From Devosia riboflavina (GTDB lineage Bacteria; Pseudomonadota; Alphaproteobacteria; Rhizobiales; Devosiaceae), in NCBI RefSeq assembly GCF_000743575.1, contig NZ_JQGC01000017.1, positions 1 through 64,000 on the forward strand: a stretch of DNA of 64,000 nt, given 5' to 3'. Positions 36,789 through 44,643 of the stretch are shown here, one piece after another (positions within the stretch are counted from its first letter, which is position 1; each line of letters starts with the position of its first letter). The notes below the pieces were generated by a model. It ran no database searches and was not told the origin of the DNA. It saw nothing but the letters and a program-made list of their open reading frames with translations. A program made the translations under genes and the position numbers.

Positions 36789-37273
36789 CGCAGCTCTATT
36801 TAGGGTGCCGCACGGCCCATGGCGAGGGGCGAGAGCAATTGTCCTACGAAAGCACGCCTTTTTGTGACAGGGCGTTCGCTGCTTAAGATTTGGAACGGAG
36901 ATAGAACGAACAGGGACAGAATCAGTTTCGACTCATGAATCCCGATTTGTTCACGGCAATATCTAGTGGGCCGACAAAGGGAAAAGCCACTATCGCTGTC
37001 ACACCAGCGTCGCGCATGACCGATTTACGGAAAATCCGAGTCAGTTTCATTACGAAATCATGAAAATCGAGTGATTCCAGTTATTTACGAATGAAAAATG
37101 AAGGTGCGAGCGTAAAAAAATTCTTTGCCGTTAGCCTTCGGGTCCGGCCGATCTGCGGCTCCGGAGCGGCATGTTCACACTTTTCCGTTTGACGTCCCAA
37201 GATGGGTCGGCTGCTGACAGGGATCGTCAGCGGACCGGGCATAGAACAGCTCCTGACAACAGTGAGGTTCTTC
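36789..37273. other. Intergenic region between the helicase and SnoaL-like genes
   Basis: About 485 bases, AT-richer than the flanks, with no gene I can support. It must hold the helicase promoter (minus) and that of the SnoaL-like gene (plus). It contains GAACGAACAGGGACAGAATC (36904-36923), the first copy of a dispersed 20-base repeat. Confidence 0.5.
36904..36923 (+). repeat. Dispersed 20-base direct repeat, copy 1
   Basis: GAACGAACAGGGACAGAATC; matches 37661-37680 at 19 of 20 positions. Confidence 0.65.
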
Positions 37274-37597
37274 ATGACCGTCTCCCCCGCCCTGCCCTCC
37301 CCGCTTGCCGAATATTTCGGCCGGACCGATGCCACCCAACTGCTGGGGCTTTTTGCGCCCGACGCGACCGTCAGGGACGAGGGCCGGGTTCATCAGGGCA
37401 CTGCGGAAATCTCCGAATGGCTCGAAAGCGTCGAGGCTCGCTACCACCCGCGCTATCGCGTGATTAAGGCGGAAGAGGACAGCGAGCGCGTGGCCGTGAC
37501 CTTCGAAGTGTCCGGAACGTTCCCGGGGAGCCCCGCGATCCTCAGCCAGAATTTCGTGCTGACGGGAAACCGCATCCAGCGCATCGAAACGCTGTGA
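37274..37597 (+). CDS. SnoaL-like/NTF2-like small protein
   Basis: 107 residues from ATG 37274 (GTGAGG six bases upstream). Cone-shaped NTF2-like fold suggested by LAEYFGRTDATQLLGLFAPDATVRDEGRVHQGTAEISEWLESVEARY and the closing beta strands VAVTFEVSGTFPGSP and LSQNFVLTGNRIQRIETL. Proteins of this family act as isomerases, hydrolases or stress-related binders; nothing narrows it here. It stands alone, flanked by repeats on both sides, in an AT-richer patch, so it may have been acquired. Confidence 0.8.
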   Translation: MTVSPALPSPLAEYFGRTDATQLLGLFAPDATVRDEGRVHQGTAEISEWLESVEARYHPRYRVIKAEEDSERVAVTFEVSGTFPGSPAILSQNFVLTGNRIQRIETL

Positions 37598-37617
37598 TGT
37601 CCCAAAGCTAGGCACTT

Positions 37618-37692
37618 CCGGCCAATCCCGGCACCCTCGTTAACACTTGATCCAAAGCAAGAACGAACAGGGTCAGAATCGGGATTGGCCGG
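37618..37692. repeat. Inverted repeat with 13-base perfect arms after the SnoaL-like gene
   Basis: Arms CCGGCCAATCCCG (37618-37630) and CGGGATTGGCCGG (37680-37692) enclose 49 bases. The second copy of the dispersed 20-base repeat (37661-37680) ends inside it. It could be a miniature mobile element with terminal inverted repeats or a long hairpin. Confidence 0.7.
37661..37680 (+). repeat. Dispersed 20-base direct repeat, copy 2
   Basis: GAACGAACAGGGTCAGAATC; one mismatch to 36904-36923. Same orientation, 757 bases apart, flanking the SnoaL-like gene. Confidence 0.65.
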
Positions 37693-37856
37693 TCTTTTCC
37701 GCCTTTGTTCCATACGATGGCTGGGGCCACCGGCCCGCTAGTCATACTAGTGCAGGCTTTGACCAGCCAAATGGTAGGAAATCACATTCACCTGCATAAA
37801 CAATGACTTAATTCTGGTCTGCGACTCGGCTTTCCTGCCGCTTCGTTACCCGAACG

Positions 37857-37880
37857 AAAAGGGGCGCCGAAGCGCCCCTT
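37857..37880 (-). terminator. Rho-independent terminator downstream of the DUF3108 gene
   Basis: Minus strand stem GGGGCGC/GCGCCCC (37872-37878 with 37861-37867), stable TTCG tetraloop and TTTT. It lies about 85 bases after the DUF3108 stop on minus. Confidence 0.75.
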
Positions 37881-37964
37881 AATCCCTAAAACCCCGGAAT
37901 CCGGGCTCAAGAAAATGCAAAATTGAGAAAAAACCCTTTGACCGTCCCAGCTTAGGACAGCAGC

Positions 37965-38756
37965 TCAAAACTCGGCTTTGGTCAGGACCATGGAGAGATC
38001 GCCCATCGAGGTGCCGAGCAGCACGCGATAGGGAATAAAATAGCCGGTCTCACCGAGCGGCATGTACCAGACGAGAATGCGGCTCTCGTCGGCGAGGTAA
38101 TTGGTGATCTCGTTGTTCTGGTAGTGGCCCGAAATCGGCTCATAATTGATCGAGCAGAGCACCACCGGTCCCTGATAGCCCGTGCGCGGCGAGGTGGCGT
38201 TGTCGTCGCTGACGAAACTCATATTGAGATTGAAGCGCTCGACCCCGGTAAAGACGCGCATGCGGCGATCGCAAAGGCCCTTGTCCAGCGCCCTTCCCTT
38301 GAGCACGAAGGACGAAACGAAATCCGCCACCCCCGTAAGATGGCTGCGCTCGATCGGCACGCGGTCATAATCGCTGACCGGCGGTTCGACCTTGAAGGAG
38401 GTGACATTCTGGCCGGCAAAGCCGACATCGACCGTAAAGGTCTGGCCGCTGGCGCGGGTTTCAAGCGCAAAGCTTTCCGAGCGCAGCGTTCCGCCCGTGG
38501 ATTTACCCTTGGCCGTGACATTGGCCGTGCCGCTCGCCACCACGGCCCCGAGCCCGGCGACATTGGCCTTGATGCCAAGCGTATAGGAACTGCCGTCGTC
38601 ATCGAGATCGATATGCATCATGGCGACATTGATGCCGCCAAGGGTGAGCACATAGCTGGCCGTCGCATCGACCGGCGCGGCTTGAACCTGGGAGAGGCCA
38701 AGAAGAAGAGCGGAGGCGGCAAGGCTGGTTCGGATCAAGATAGGGTCTCGTATCAT
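37965..38756 (-). CDS. DUF3108 domain-containing exported protein
   Basis: 263 residues from the ATG at 38756 (MIRDPILIRTSLAASALLLGLSQVQA), which gives a proper signal peptide; a longer frame upstream is rejected. The periplasmic domain is all-beta: YVLTLGGINVAMMHIDLDDDGSSYTLGIKANVAGLGA is the family opening, and PVVLCSINYEPISGHYQNNE and RILVWYMPLGETGYFIPYRVLL close it. Role unknown; the family is common in Proteobacteria envelopes. Divergent from rpmB. Confidence 0.87.
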   Translation of the reverse strand: MIRDPILIRTSLAASALLLGLSQVQAAPVDATASYVLTLGGINVAMMHIDLDDDGSSYTLGIKANVAGLGAVVASGTANVTAKGKSTGGTLRSESFALETRASGQTFTVDVGFAGQNVTSFKVEPPVSDYDRVPIERSHLTGVADFVSSFVLKGRALDKGLCDRRMRVFTGVERFNLNMSFVSDDNATSPRTGYQGPVVLCSINYEPISGHYQNNEITNYLADESRILVWYMPLGETGYFIPYRVLLGTSMGDLSMVLTKAEF

Positions 38757-38974
38757 GCAGATCGGCTTCGGACGGGCCTTTCCGCGAATCACCGATGAAA
38801 GACCAAGGTGCCGCCCAGATGTGGTACTGGCAAGGCGCTCGCAGGGGTTTGAGCCCCGCCCGGCTTGACGGATGGCCCCCTTTTCTCTAAGACGCCCGCA
38901 GATTTCACCACAATCGAGGCCCGTAGCGGGTTTTCCCGCCACGCAGGACCTTTACACAAATTAGGATATCTAAC

Positions 38975-39259
38975 ATGGCACGTCGCTGCGAACTGACCGG
39001 CAAGGGCGTTTTGGTGGGCAACACCGTTTCGCACGCTCTCAACCGTCATCGTCGTCGTTTTCTCCCGAACCTGATCAACGTGACCCTCATCTCCGACGCG
39101 CTGCAGCGCCCGGTGAAGCTGCGCATTTCTGCTGCGGCTCTCCGCTCGGTCGAGCACCGCGGTGGTCTCGATGCCTTCCTCATCAAGCAGGATGACGCCG
39201 ACCTGTCCCCGCTGGCTCTGGGCATCAAGAAGGAAGTGCGCGCCGCTCTCGCGGCCTAA
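38975..39259 (+). CDS. rpmB: 50S ribosomal protein L28
   Basis: 94 residues with the L28 opening [31 protein letters not shown] and the closing [12 protein letters not shown]. Essential ribosomal protein. Single-gene unit with its own terminator. Hyphomicrobiales rpmB commonly sits next to a DUF3108 gene, as here. Confidence 0.98.
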   Translation: MARRCELTGKGVLVGNTVSHALNRHRRRFLPNLINVTLISDALQRPVKLRISAAALRSVEHRGGLDAFLIKQDDADLSPLALGIKKEVRAALAA

Positions 39260-39281
39260 TAGCGCTTCTGCTACAGTTTGA

Positions 39282-39318
39282 GCCGCGCGTGCCCCTAGGC
39301 CGCGCGGCTTTTGCTTTT
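39282..39318 (+). terminator. Rho-independent terminator of rpmB
   Basis: Stem GCCGCGCG (39282-39289) / CGCGCGGC (39301-39308) followed by TTTTGCTTTTT. Confidence 0.85.
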
Positions 39319-39379
39319 TATGTAAGTCTCATCCCCGCACCGGTCTTCTGCCGGCCAGCGGATAAAAGAGGGCATTCTG

Positions 39380-40072
39380 ATGCTATCTCGTTTCCTGGCG
39401 GCCGTGGCCGCCATGGTCGTGGTCGTTGCCGCGTCCAATATCCTGGTGCTCTATCCGTTTCAGGTCCAGCTCGGCTCGGTCAATCTCGCCGATCTCCTGA
39501 CCTGGGGCGCCTTCACCTTCCCCTTCGCCTTTCTCATCACCGACCTCACCAACCGCTATGATGGCCCGCGCAATGCGCGCCGCGTCGTGCTGGTGGGCTT
39601 TTTGGTGGGTCTCGCGGTCTCGTTCTACCTGAGCTTTAATCCCCTGCCCTGGAATGCCGGCGGCGCTTCGGCAACGACGCAGCGTATCGCGCTGGCTTCG
39701 GCGGCGGCCTTCGTCACCGGCCAATTGCTCGATATCGGCATCTTTTCCCGCCTGCGTGCTTCGCGCGCCTGGTTCCTGCCGCCGCTGGTCGCCTCGCTCT
39801 TTGGCTCCATGATCGACACGGCTATCTTCTTTACCGTTGCCTTTGCGCCGGCTCTGGCCGGTATCGACGCGCTTTTCGGCCTGCAGGACGGTTCGCTGGC
39901 CTTCCCCGCGCCCTTCCTCGGCATTGGCCCGGAAGTCCCGCTCTGGACCTCACTGGCCGCCGGCGATTTCCTGGTAAAGTTCCTGGCGGCATTGGTGCTG
40001 CTGGCGCCCTATCGCGCGCTCATGGGCAAGCTCAAGCCGCTGCTGCCGTTGGGCAACCACACACTCGCCTAG
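39380..40072 (+). CDS. Queuosine precursor transporter (VUT family, YhhQ-like)
   Basis: 230 residues with about six hydrophobic segments. Family marks: ASNILVLYPFQVQLG, WGAFTFPFAFLITDLTNRYDGPRNARRVV, SAAAFVTGQLLDIGIFSRLR and SLFGSMIDTAIFFTVAFA. Imports queuosine precursors (preQ0/preQ1) across the inner membrane. The leader between the rpmB terminator and the ATG shows no convincing preQ1 riboswitch. It converges with the next gene; their stop codons overlap. Confidence 0.88.
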   Translation: MLSRFLAAVAAMVVVVAASNILVLYPFQVQLGSVNLADLLTWGAFTFPFAFLITDLTNRYDGPRNARRVVLVGFLVGLAVSFYLSFNPLPWNAGGASATTQRIALASAAAFVTGQLLDIGIFSRLRASRAWFLPPLVASLFGSMIDTAIFFTVAFAPALAGIDALFGLQDGSLAFPAPFLGIGPEVPLWTSLAAGDFLVKFLAALVLLAPYRALMGKLKPLLPLGNHTLA

Positions 40073-40779
40073 CAGGTGACGCGAATCTCGGCAAAACCGG
40101 TGGTGGCTTCATCGCCGCCAGAGGTGACCGCGATCATGCAGGCCGTGCCCGGCAAGGGCACGGTGCCGCCCGATGGCACGGTGGTGCCGTCGGTCAGCGA
40201 GATATAGCCATTGTTAACATTCATCACTTCGATGGTCGTCTCGGTGCCGCAGACGGGATAGGAATCCCCGGAGGCAACAAGCAGGCGCATGCCTGAGGGC
40301 AGGCAATCGCCATCGCTTTCAGTGGACGCCGTGGGACCCGACGCGGCCGGCGTTGCTGTCGGCACTGCCTCGGCGGCCGCAGCCACGCCGCGCCAGTTCT
40401 GCTCAAGGATGGCAAGGCGATTTTCGAGCGCCGAAAGAGCAGCCGTGTCGGGTGCCTGCTCCGCGACCGGAGCCGGTATCGTCTGCGCTCCGCGCTGGAC
40501 ATAAAGATCAAGGCTGAGGCGCAACTGGGCGATCTCGGTTGAAACCCGCAGCATTTCCCGGCGCATATCGGTATAAATCCAGGCGCTGGCTGCGAGGGAG
40601 GCGAGCCCGATCACCGCGGCGCAAATGCCGAAGATCAGGCTCTTTTTCAACCGACGCCGACGGCGGTGCCGCCTGACGCTGGCAAGGGCCGGAGAGTCAA
40701 TATCGCCCACGAGCACGTCAGGGGCCTCCCCGGCATTGCCAGTTTCCGGCGATGTCTTCTCGCTCGGCTTGTCGTCCAC
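40069..40779 (-). CDS. Single-pass membrane protein of unknown function
   Basis: 236 residues. Cytoplasmic N-terminus with a very basic patch (RRHRRRRRLKKSL), one membrane segment (about 46-68: LIFGICAAVIGLASLAASAWIY), a short coiled-coil-like stretch (RREMLRVSTEIAQLRLSLDL), an Ala/Pro/Thr-rich linker, and a C-terminal periplasmic domain of about 80 residues with four cysteines (CLPSGMRL, YPVCGTET, GTACMIAV, IRVTC) that could form two disulphides. Not recognised; the basic-plus-anchor layout recalls envelope or cell-division accessory proteins but that is only a resemblance. Confidence 0.65.
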   Translation of the reverse strand: MDDKPSEKTSPETGNAGEAPDVLVGDIDSPALASVRRHRRRRRLKKSLIFGICAAVIGLASLAASAWIYTDMRREMLRVSTEIAQLRLSLDLYVQRGAQTIPAPVAEQAPDTAALSALENRLAILEQNWRGVAAAAEAVPTATPAASGPTASTESDGDCLPSGMRLLVASGDSYPVCGTETTIEVMNVNNGYISLTDGTTVPSGGTVPLPGTACMIAVTSGGDEATTGFAEIRVTC

Positions 40780-40848
40780 GCCGCTCGCTCCTCGTCACAT
40801 TGGCGTGACGGAGGTCACACCAAACTGGGGCCGAACTAAGGACCAAAT

Positions 40849-41820
40849 CTATTGCGCAGGCGTTGCAGCGACTTCGGTCGTCGACTGCGGATTGCCCGTA
40901 ATCATATTGCCAATGCCCGAAAAGAACCCGGACACCGCCTCGCTTCTTTCCTTGAGCGCCGCTTCATTGGCCGCCTGACGTTGGACGCCTGCTGCCACAT
41001 TGGCGAGAGCGCTGGCATCGGCAACCTTGCGGGCTTCAACCTCGGCATTCTGGTAGGTCGCCGGGCACGGCCCGATGGGATTGAGCCCCGATGCCGTCGG
41101 ATTGAAGATATAGCGCTGCTCGCACACGTCCCAGGCCGGCGGAGTCTTGGTCAGGTCGAAGTAGTCGTAGCCTTCCTTGATATTCTGCCAGAATGCGAGG
41201 TGCTGATTGGAGGCGTTCTGGGTCAGGCTGGCCGTGGTCATGCGGAAGGGGAATATCTGCACCTGGAAGCTCGGATTGCCACCCTTGAAAGTTTCGCGGG
41301 CCAGGGCATAGATTTCGGCAATGCCGGCATCGGTCATGGCATAGCAGCCGACCGACTTGCAGTCCCCATGCACCATCAGGTTCGAGCCCGAACGGCCATT
41401 GGCACGGTCGAACTTGTTCGGAAAGCCGGTATTGAAGGCCAGAAAGTAGTTCGACTTGGGATTCATCAGGCCGGGCGTGATCGTATAGAAGCCTTCCGGG
41501 CTCTGATAATCGCCCTCTTTGAATTTTGGGCCGAGATCGCCCGAATAGGAGCAGATCTCATAAGTCTTGAGCATCTTGTACTGGCCCGAGCTCGTGCGCT
41601 TCCACACTTCGAGCTGCTCTTCCTTCTTGAAGATGCGCACAACCATGGCTTCGCCCGGCGAGGAGCCCATGTCGTGAAGCGCTTTCACCATGGCTGGGGC
41701 CAGGGGGACATTGTGCCGGTTGTCGCCACCCCCGACGAAGTTGGAGCAGGCGGCGAGCCCGAAGCCCAGCCACGCGATGATGATGAACGCTGCGATGCGA
41801 TGAAAGATATTGGCAGTCAC
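40849..41820 (-). CDS. YafK-like L,D-transpeptidase lipoprotein
   Basis: 323 residues. Lipoprotein signal with lipobox ending in Cys25 (LAAC). The YkuD-type catalytic motif is visible: His151 (MVHGD) and Cys159 in SVGCYAMTD. In E. coli the YafK/DpaA relative cleaves Braun lipoprotein from peptidoglycan rather than making cross-links, so the activity may be hydrolytic. An Ala/Glu-rich C-terminal extension of about 100 residues (AEVEARKVADASALANVAAGVQ) goes beyond the catalytic domain. Cell envelope. Confidence 0.88.
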   Translation of the reverse strand: MTANIFHRIAAFIIIAWLGFGLAACSNFVGGGDNRHNVPLAPAMVKALHDMGSSPGEAMVVRIFKKEEQLEVWKRTSSGQYKMLKTYEICSYSGDLGPKFKEGDYQSPEGFYTITPGLMNPKSNYFLAFNTGFPNKFDRANGRSGSNLMVHGDCKSVGCYAMTDAGIAEIYALARETFKGGNPSFQVQIFPFRMTTASLTQNASNQHLAFWQNIKEGYDYFDLTKTPPAWDVCEQRYIFNPTASGLNPIGPCPATYQNAEVEARKVADASALANVAAGVQRQAANEAALKERSEAVSGFFSGIGNMITGNPQSTTEVAATPAQ

Positions 41821-42154
41821 GAACAGGGCCCGAAAAATCCGCCCAGAGGGGCATGGTTAGCGCAGCATGACTAGGCTGGGTGAAGGAAGCCTTATCACGC
41901 CGCCCGGTCAGGCGGAAAGCTCCCCACTTTCACGCAATAGTGTGGATACCGGCCGCGCATTTTGACCCGATGACAGGACTGCTCAAACCCGCTAGAAAGC
42001 CTGCAGTGGCCGGAAGGTGGCCCGCAGCTCGCGCCTGGTTTCAGGCATGGCAAATGCCTTCCTCTTGCGACACGCGCTTTCCCTTTCCTTCCGGGCGACG
42101 CCGTCGGCAATGCGAGCGCTGACCCGGACGTTTCGCCCCTATGGAGACGGAACC
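41821..42154. other. Divergent intergenic region
   Basis: About 330 bases between the L,D-transpeptidase gene (minus) and the glyoxalase-like gene (plus); both promoters should lie here. Open frames continuing upstream of 42155 lack similarity. I see no clear palindrome or RNA. Confidence 0.4.
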
Positions 42155-42694
42155 ATGCGCGATTTTCGCGATGCAAAGGCCATGGCCAAGGCTTTGAAAC
42201 TGGCCCTCGAACAGGACGGCGCCGAGATTGCCCATACAAGGGCGCTCGAGATCGTGGCCCGCCAGTTCGATTTCCCAAGCTGGAACGTGCTTTCAAGTAA
42301 GATCGAGACACAGGAAGACAAGCCTGCCATCGCCTTCGAACAGGCGGTGCCGATCGTGCGCATCTTCGATCTGGCAAAGACCCAGGAATTCTATTTCGAT
42401 TTCTTGGGTTTCTCGCTCGATTGGGAGCATCGCTATGGCGAGAATTTCCCGGTCTATATGCAGGTCTCGCGCGGCGGACTGCGGCTGCATCTTTCCGAAC
42501 ATGCCGGCGACGCGACGCCCGGCGGCAATATGTGCGTCTATATGAAAGGCATCCGCGCCTTTCATGCCGAGCTCACGGCCAAGAATTATCGCTACATGAA
42601 GCCCGGGCTGGAAAAGAGCGATGATCGGCTGGAAGTGACCGTAACCGATCCCTTCAACAATCATATTCGCTTCATGGAAATCGTCGGCGCCTAG
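42155..42694 (+). CDS. Glyoxalase superfamily protein with N-terminal helical domain
   Basis: 179 residues from ATG 42155 (GGAG eight bases upstream); the longer frame adds non-conserved sequence. The first 50 residues form a small helical module (DAKAMAKALKLALEQDGAEIAHTRALEIVARQFDFPSWNVLSSKI) typical of a glyoxalase-related subfamily, followed by a VOC domain (VPIVRIFDLAKTQEFYFDFLGF, LRLHLSEHAGDATPGG and the closing VTDPFNNHIRFME). Similar proteins are annotated as bleomycin-resistance-like, without proof. A strong hairpin follows. Confidence 0.83.
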   Translation: MRDFRDAKAMAKALKLALEQDGAEIAHTRALEIVARQFDFPSWNVLSSKIETQEDKPAIAFEQAVPIVRIFDLAKTQEFYFDFLGFSLDWEHRYGENFPVYMQVSRGGLRLHLSEHAGDATPGGNMCVYMKGIRAFHAELTAKNYRYMKPGLEKSDDRLEVTVTDPFNNHIRFMEIVGA

Positions 42695-42700
42695 GCGCCA

Positions 42701-42736
42701 CATCCGCCGTCATTGCCTTGGCAGTGACGGCGGATG
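42701..42736. terminator. Long hairpin between convergent genes
   Basis: 17-base-pair stem CATCCGCCGTCATTGCC (42701-42717) / GGCAGTGACGGCGGATG (42720-42736) with one G-T pair and a TT loop. No T-tract, so termination is inferred from its place between two converging genes. Confidence 0.6.
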
Positions 42737-42744
42737 GCATGTCT

Positions 42745-44643
42745 TCAGGTACTGGCCGCCTTGGCATTGGCCTCGGCCACCAGTTCGTCAGGAATGTCGT
42801 CGAAACTGGCATAGTTCATGTTGTAGAGGCGCGAATAGAGGCCACCCAGCTCCATGAGTTGGTCGTGATTGCCCTCTTCGATCTTTTCCCCGTTCTGCAA
42901 CACGATGATCCGGTCGGCACCGCGAATGGTGGCGAGACGGTGCGCAATGACGAGGCCGGTGCGGCCCTTGAGCAGGATTTCGAGCGCCTTCTGAATCTGC
43001 CGCTCGGTATAGCTATCGATATTGGCCGTCGCTTCGTCGAGCACGAGAATTTTCGCGTCCGCAACGAGAGCGCGGGCAAAACTCAGGAGCTGGCGCTGAC
43101 CCAGGGACAAGTTCGAACCGCGTTGTTCGAGCTTGCTGTCATAGCCGCCCGGCAGGCGTTCGATGAACTCATGCGCGCCGACCGCCTTGGCCGCCGCGAT
43201 GACATCTTCGCGGGTCGCCGAGGCCTTGTTGTACTTGATGTTGTCGAACACCGAGCCGGTGAAAAGGAACGGCTCCTGCAGCACCATGGCGACCTGCTCG
43301 CCCAGGCTCTCCTGGGTGACATTGCGCACATCGTGCCCGCCGACCAGCACGGCCCCGCCCTGCACTTCATAGAAGCGATGGACGAGCGACATGGCGCTGG
43401 TCTTGCCCGAGCCGGTCGGCCCGACAAGCGCGACCGTCTCACCCGGATTGACCCGGAAGGAGACATTTTTCAGCACCGGCCGATTGGGATCGTAGCCGAA
43501 AACCACATCGTGGAAGGCGACCGAGCCATCCATGTCGCCGGTCAGCGTCAGCGCATCGGGCTTGTCGGTGATGGTCACCGGCAAATCCAGCACTTCGGTG
43601 ATGCGGCGGCCCGAGGTCATGGCGCGCTGCATGATCGAATACTGCATGGTCAGCGAGCGGATCGGATCGAAGAAGCGCTGGATGTAGAACAGGAACGCGA
43701 CGATGACGCCAACCTGCAACGCGCCATTGAGCACCAGCGAGCCGCCGACCAGAACCACGGTTGCCATGGCGATACCGGTGAGGCTGTCGACGATGGGGAC
43801 CATTACCTGCGCATATTTGGAGCCGGTAAGCTGGGTTTCGAGGTTGTGATAGGCCTTGTCGTCATAGAGGTCGAAATTGACCTGCTGGCGCTCGAGGTTC
43901 TGCACCGTGCGCACGCCATTGATGCCTTCGGCCATGGCGCCATTGGTCAGCGAGTTCGTCTCATGCGCCGCCCAGAAGGCGCGTTTGGCCGGCGGCAGCC
44001 AAAAAATGCGGACGATGAACAGCACCGGCATAGTGACGAGAGTAAGAAGACCCAGCCATGGATCGAGCGTCAGCAGCACCACGACAATGCCGACCAAGAG
44101 CACGATATCGCCCACGGAAATAACGGAAGTTTCCAAAAACTCCTGCATGGAATTGACGTCGCCCTGGAGGCGGCTCATCAGGCGACCGACTTCGGTCTTG
44201 TCCATGAAGCTGAGGGATACGCGCTGCAATTGCGCGAACATGGCGCGGCGCATGTCGAAGAGGACGTTTTCCGCGACCTGCCCCACCTGCGTTTCCTGCA
44301 CATAGGAAGCGCCGAAATTGAACAGCACGGCCACGGCAAAAGCGACCACGGCCCAGATGAGATTATTGGCATTGCCGCCCGCCACCATGGCGCCGTCAAT
44401 GGCCCAGCCGATGATGAGCGGAATGGCGAGCTGCGTGGCGGTAAAGACCAGCACGGCCGCGACGGAGAGGTAAATCTTTGTCCGATAGGGTTTCACGAAG
44501 GCCCAGATGCGGCGCACCGTCTTGGGATCATAGGCCTTGCCAAAGACCTCTTCCTCGATGCGGTGGCTGCCTACGGAGGCGCGCGGCGGCCGCTGGCCCG
44601 GAAAACTTGCGACGTCCCGTTCGTCGTCCTCGACCACGCTCAT
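42745..44643 (-). CDS. ABC exporter, subunit with consensus ATPase site
   Basis: 632 residues: six-helix membrane domain (about 50-340) and a nucleotide-binding domain with Walker A GPTGSGKTSAM, Walker B plus catalytic Glu in ILVLDEATANID, and H-loop His in IAHRLATI. Its signature is LSLGQ, not LSGGQ. Partner subunit is upstream with a four-base overlap (ATGA). Together they look like a heterodimeric multidrug- or lipid-type exporter of the inner membrane, similar to YheH/YheI and TM287/288. Substrate unknown. Confidence 0.92.
   Translation of the reverse strand: MSVVEDDERDVASFPGQRPPRASVGSHRIEEEVFGKAYDPKTVRRIWAFVKPYRTKIYLSVAAVLVFTATQLAIPLIIGWAIDGAMVAGGNANNLIWAVVAFAVAVLFNFGASYVQETQVGQVAENVLFDMRRAMFAQLQRVSLSFMDKTEVGRLMSRLQGDVNSMQEFLETSVISVGDIVLLVGIVVVLLTLDPWLGLLTLVTMPVLFIVRIFWLPPAKRAFWAAHETNSLTNGAMAEGINGVRTVQNLERQQVNFDLYDDKAYHNLETQLTGSKYAQVMVPIVDSLTGIAMATVVLVGGSLVLNGALQVGVIVAFLFYIQRFFDPIRSLTMQYSIMQRAMTSGRRITEVLDLPVTITDKPDALTLTGDMDGSVAFHDVVFGYDPNRPVLKNVSFRVNPGETVALVGPTGSGKTSAMSLVHRFYEVQGGAVLVGGHDVRNVTQESLGEQVAMVLQEPFLFTGSVFDNIKYNKASATREDVIAAAKAVGAHEFIERLPGGYDSKLEQRGSNLSLGQRQLLSFARALVADAKILVLDEATANIDSYTERQIQKALEILLKGRTGLVIAHRLATIRGADRIIVLQNGEKIEEGNHDQLMELGGLYSRLYNMNYASFDDIPDELVAEANAKAAST

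Noticed and set aside
39319-39379. preQ1 riboswitch upstream of the queuosine precursor transporter
   Set aside because: A small CCGG hairpin followed by an A-rich tail is suggestive, but the conserved preQ1-I loop and pairing are not there.
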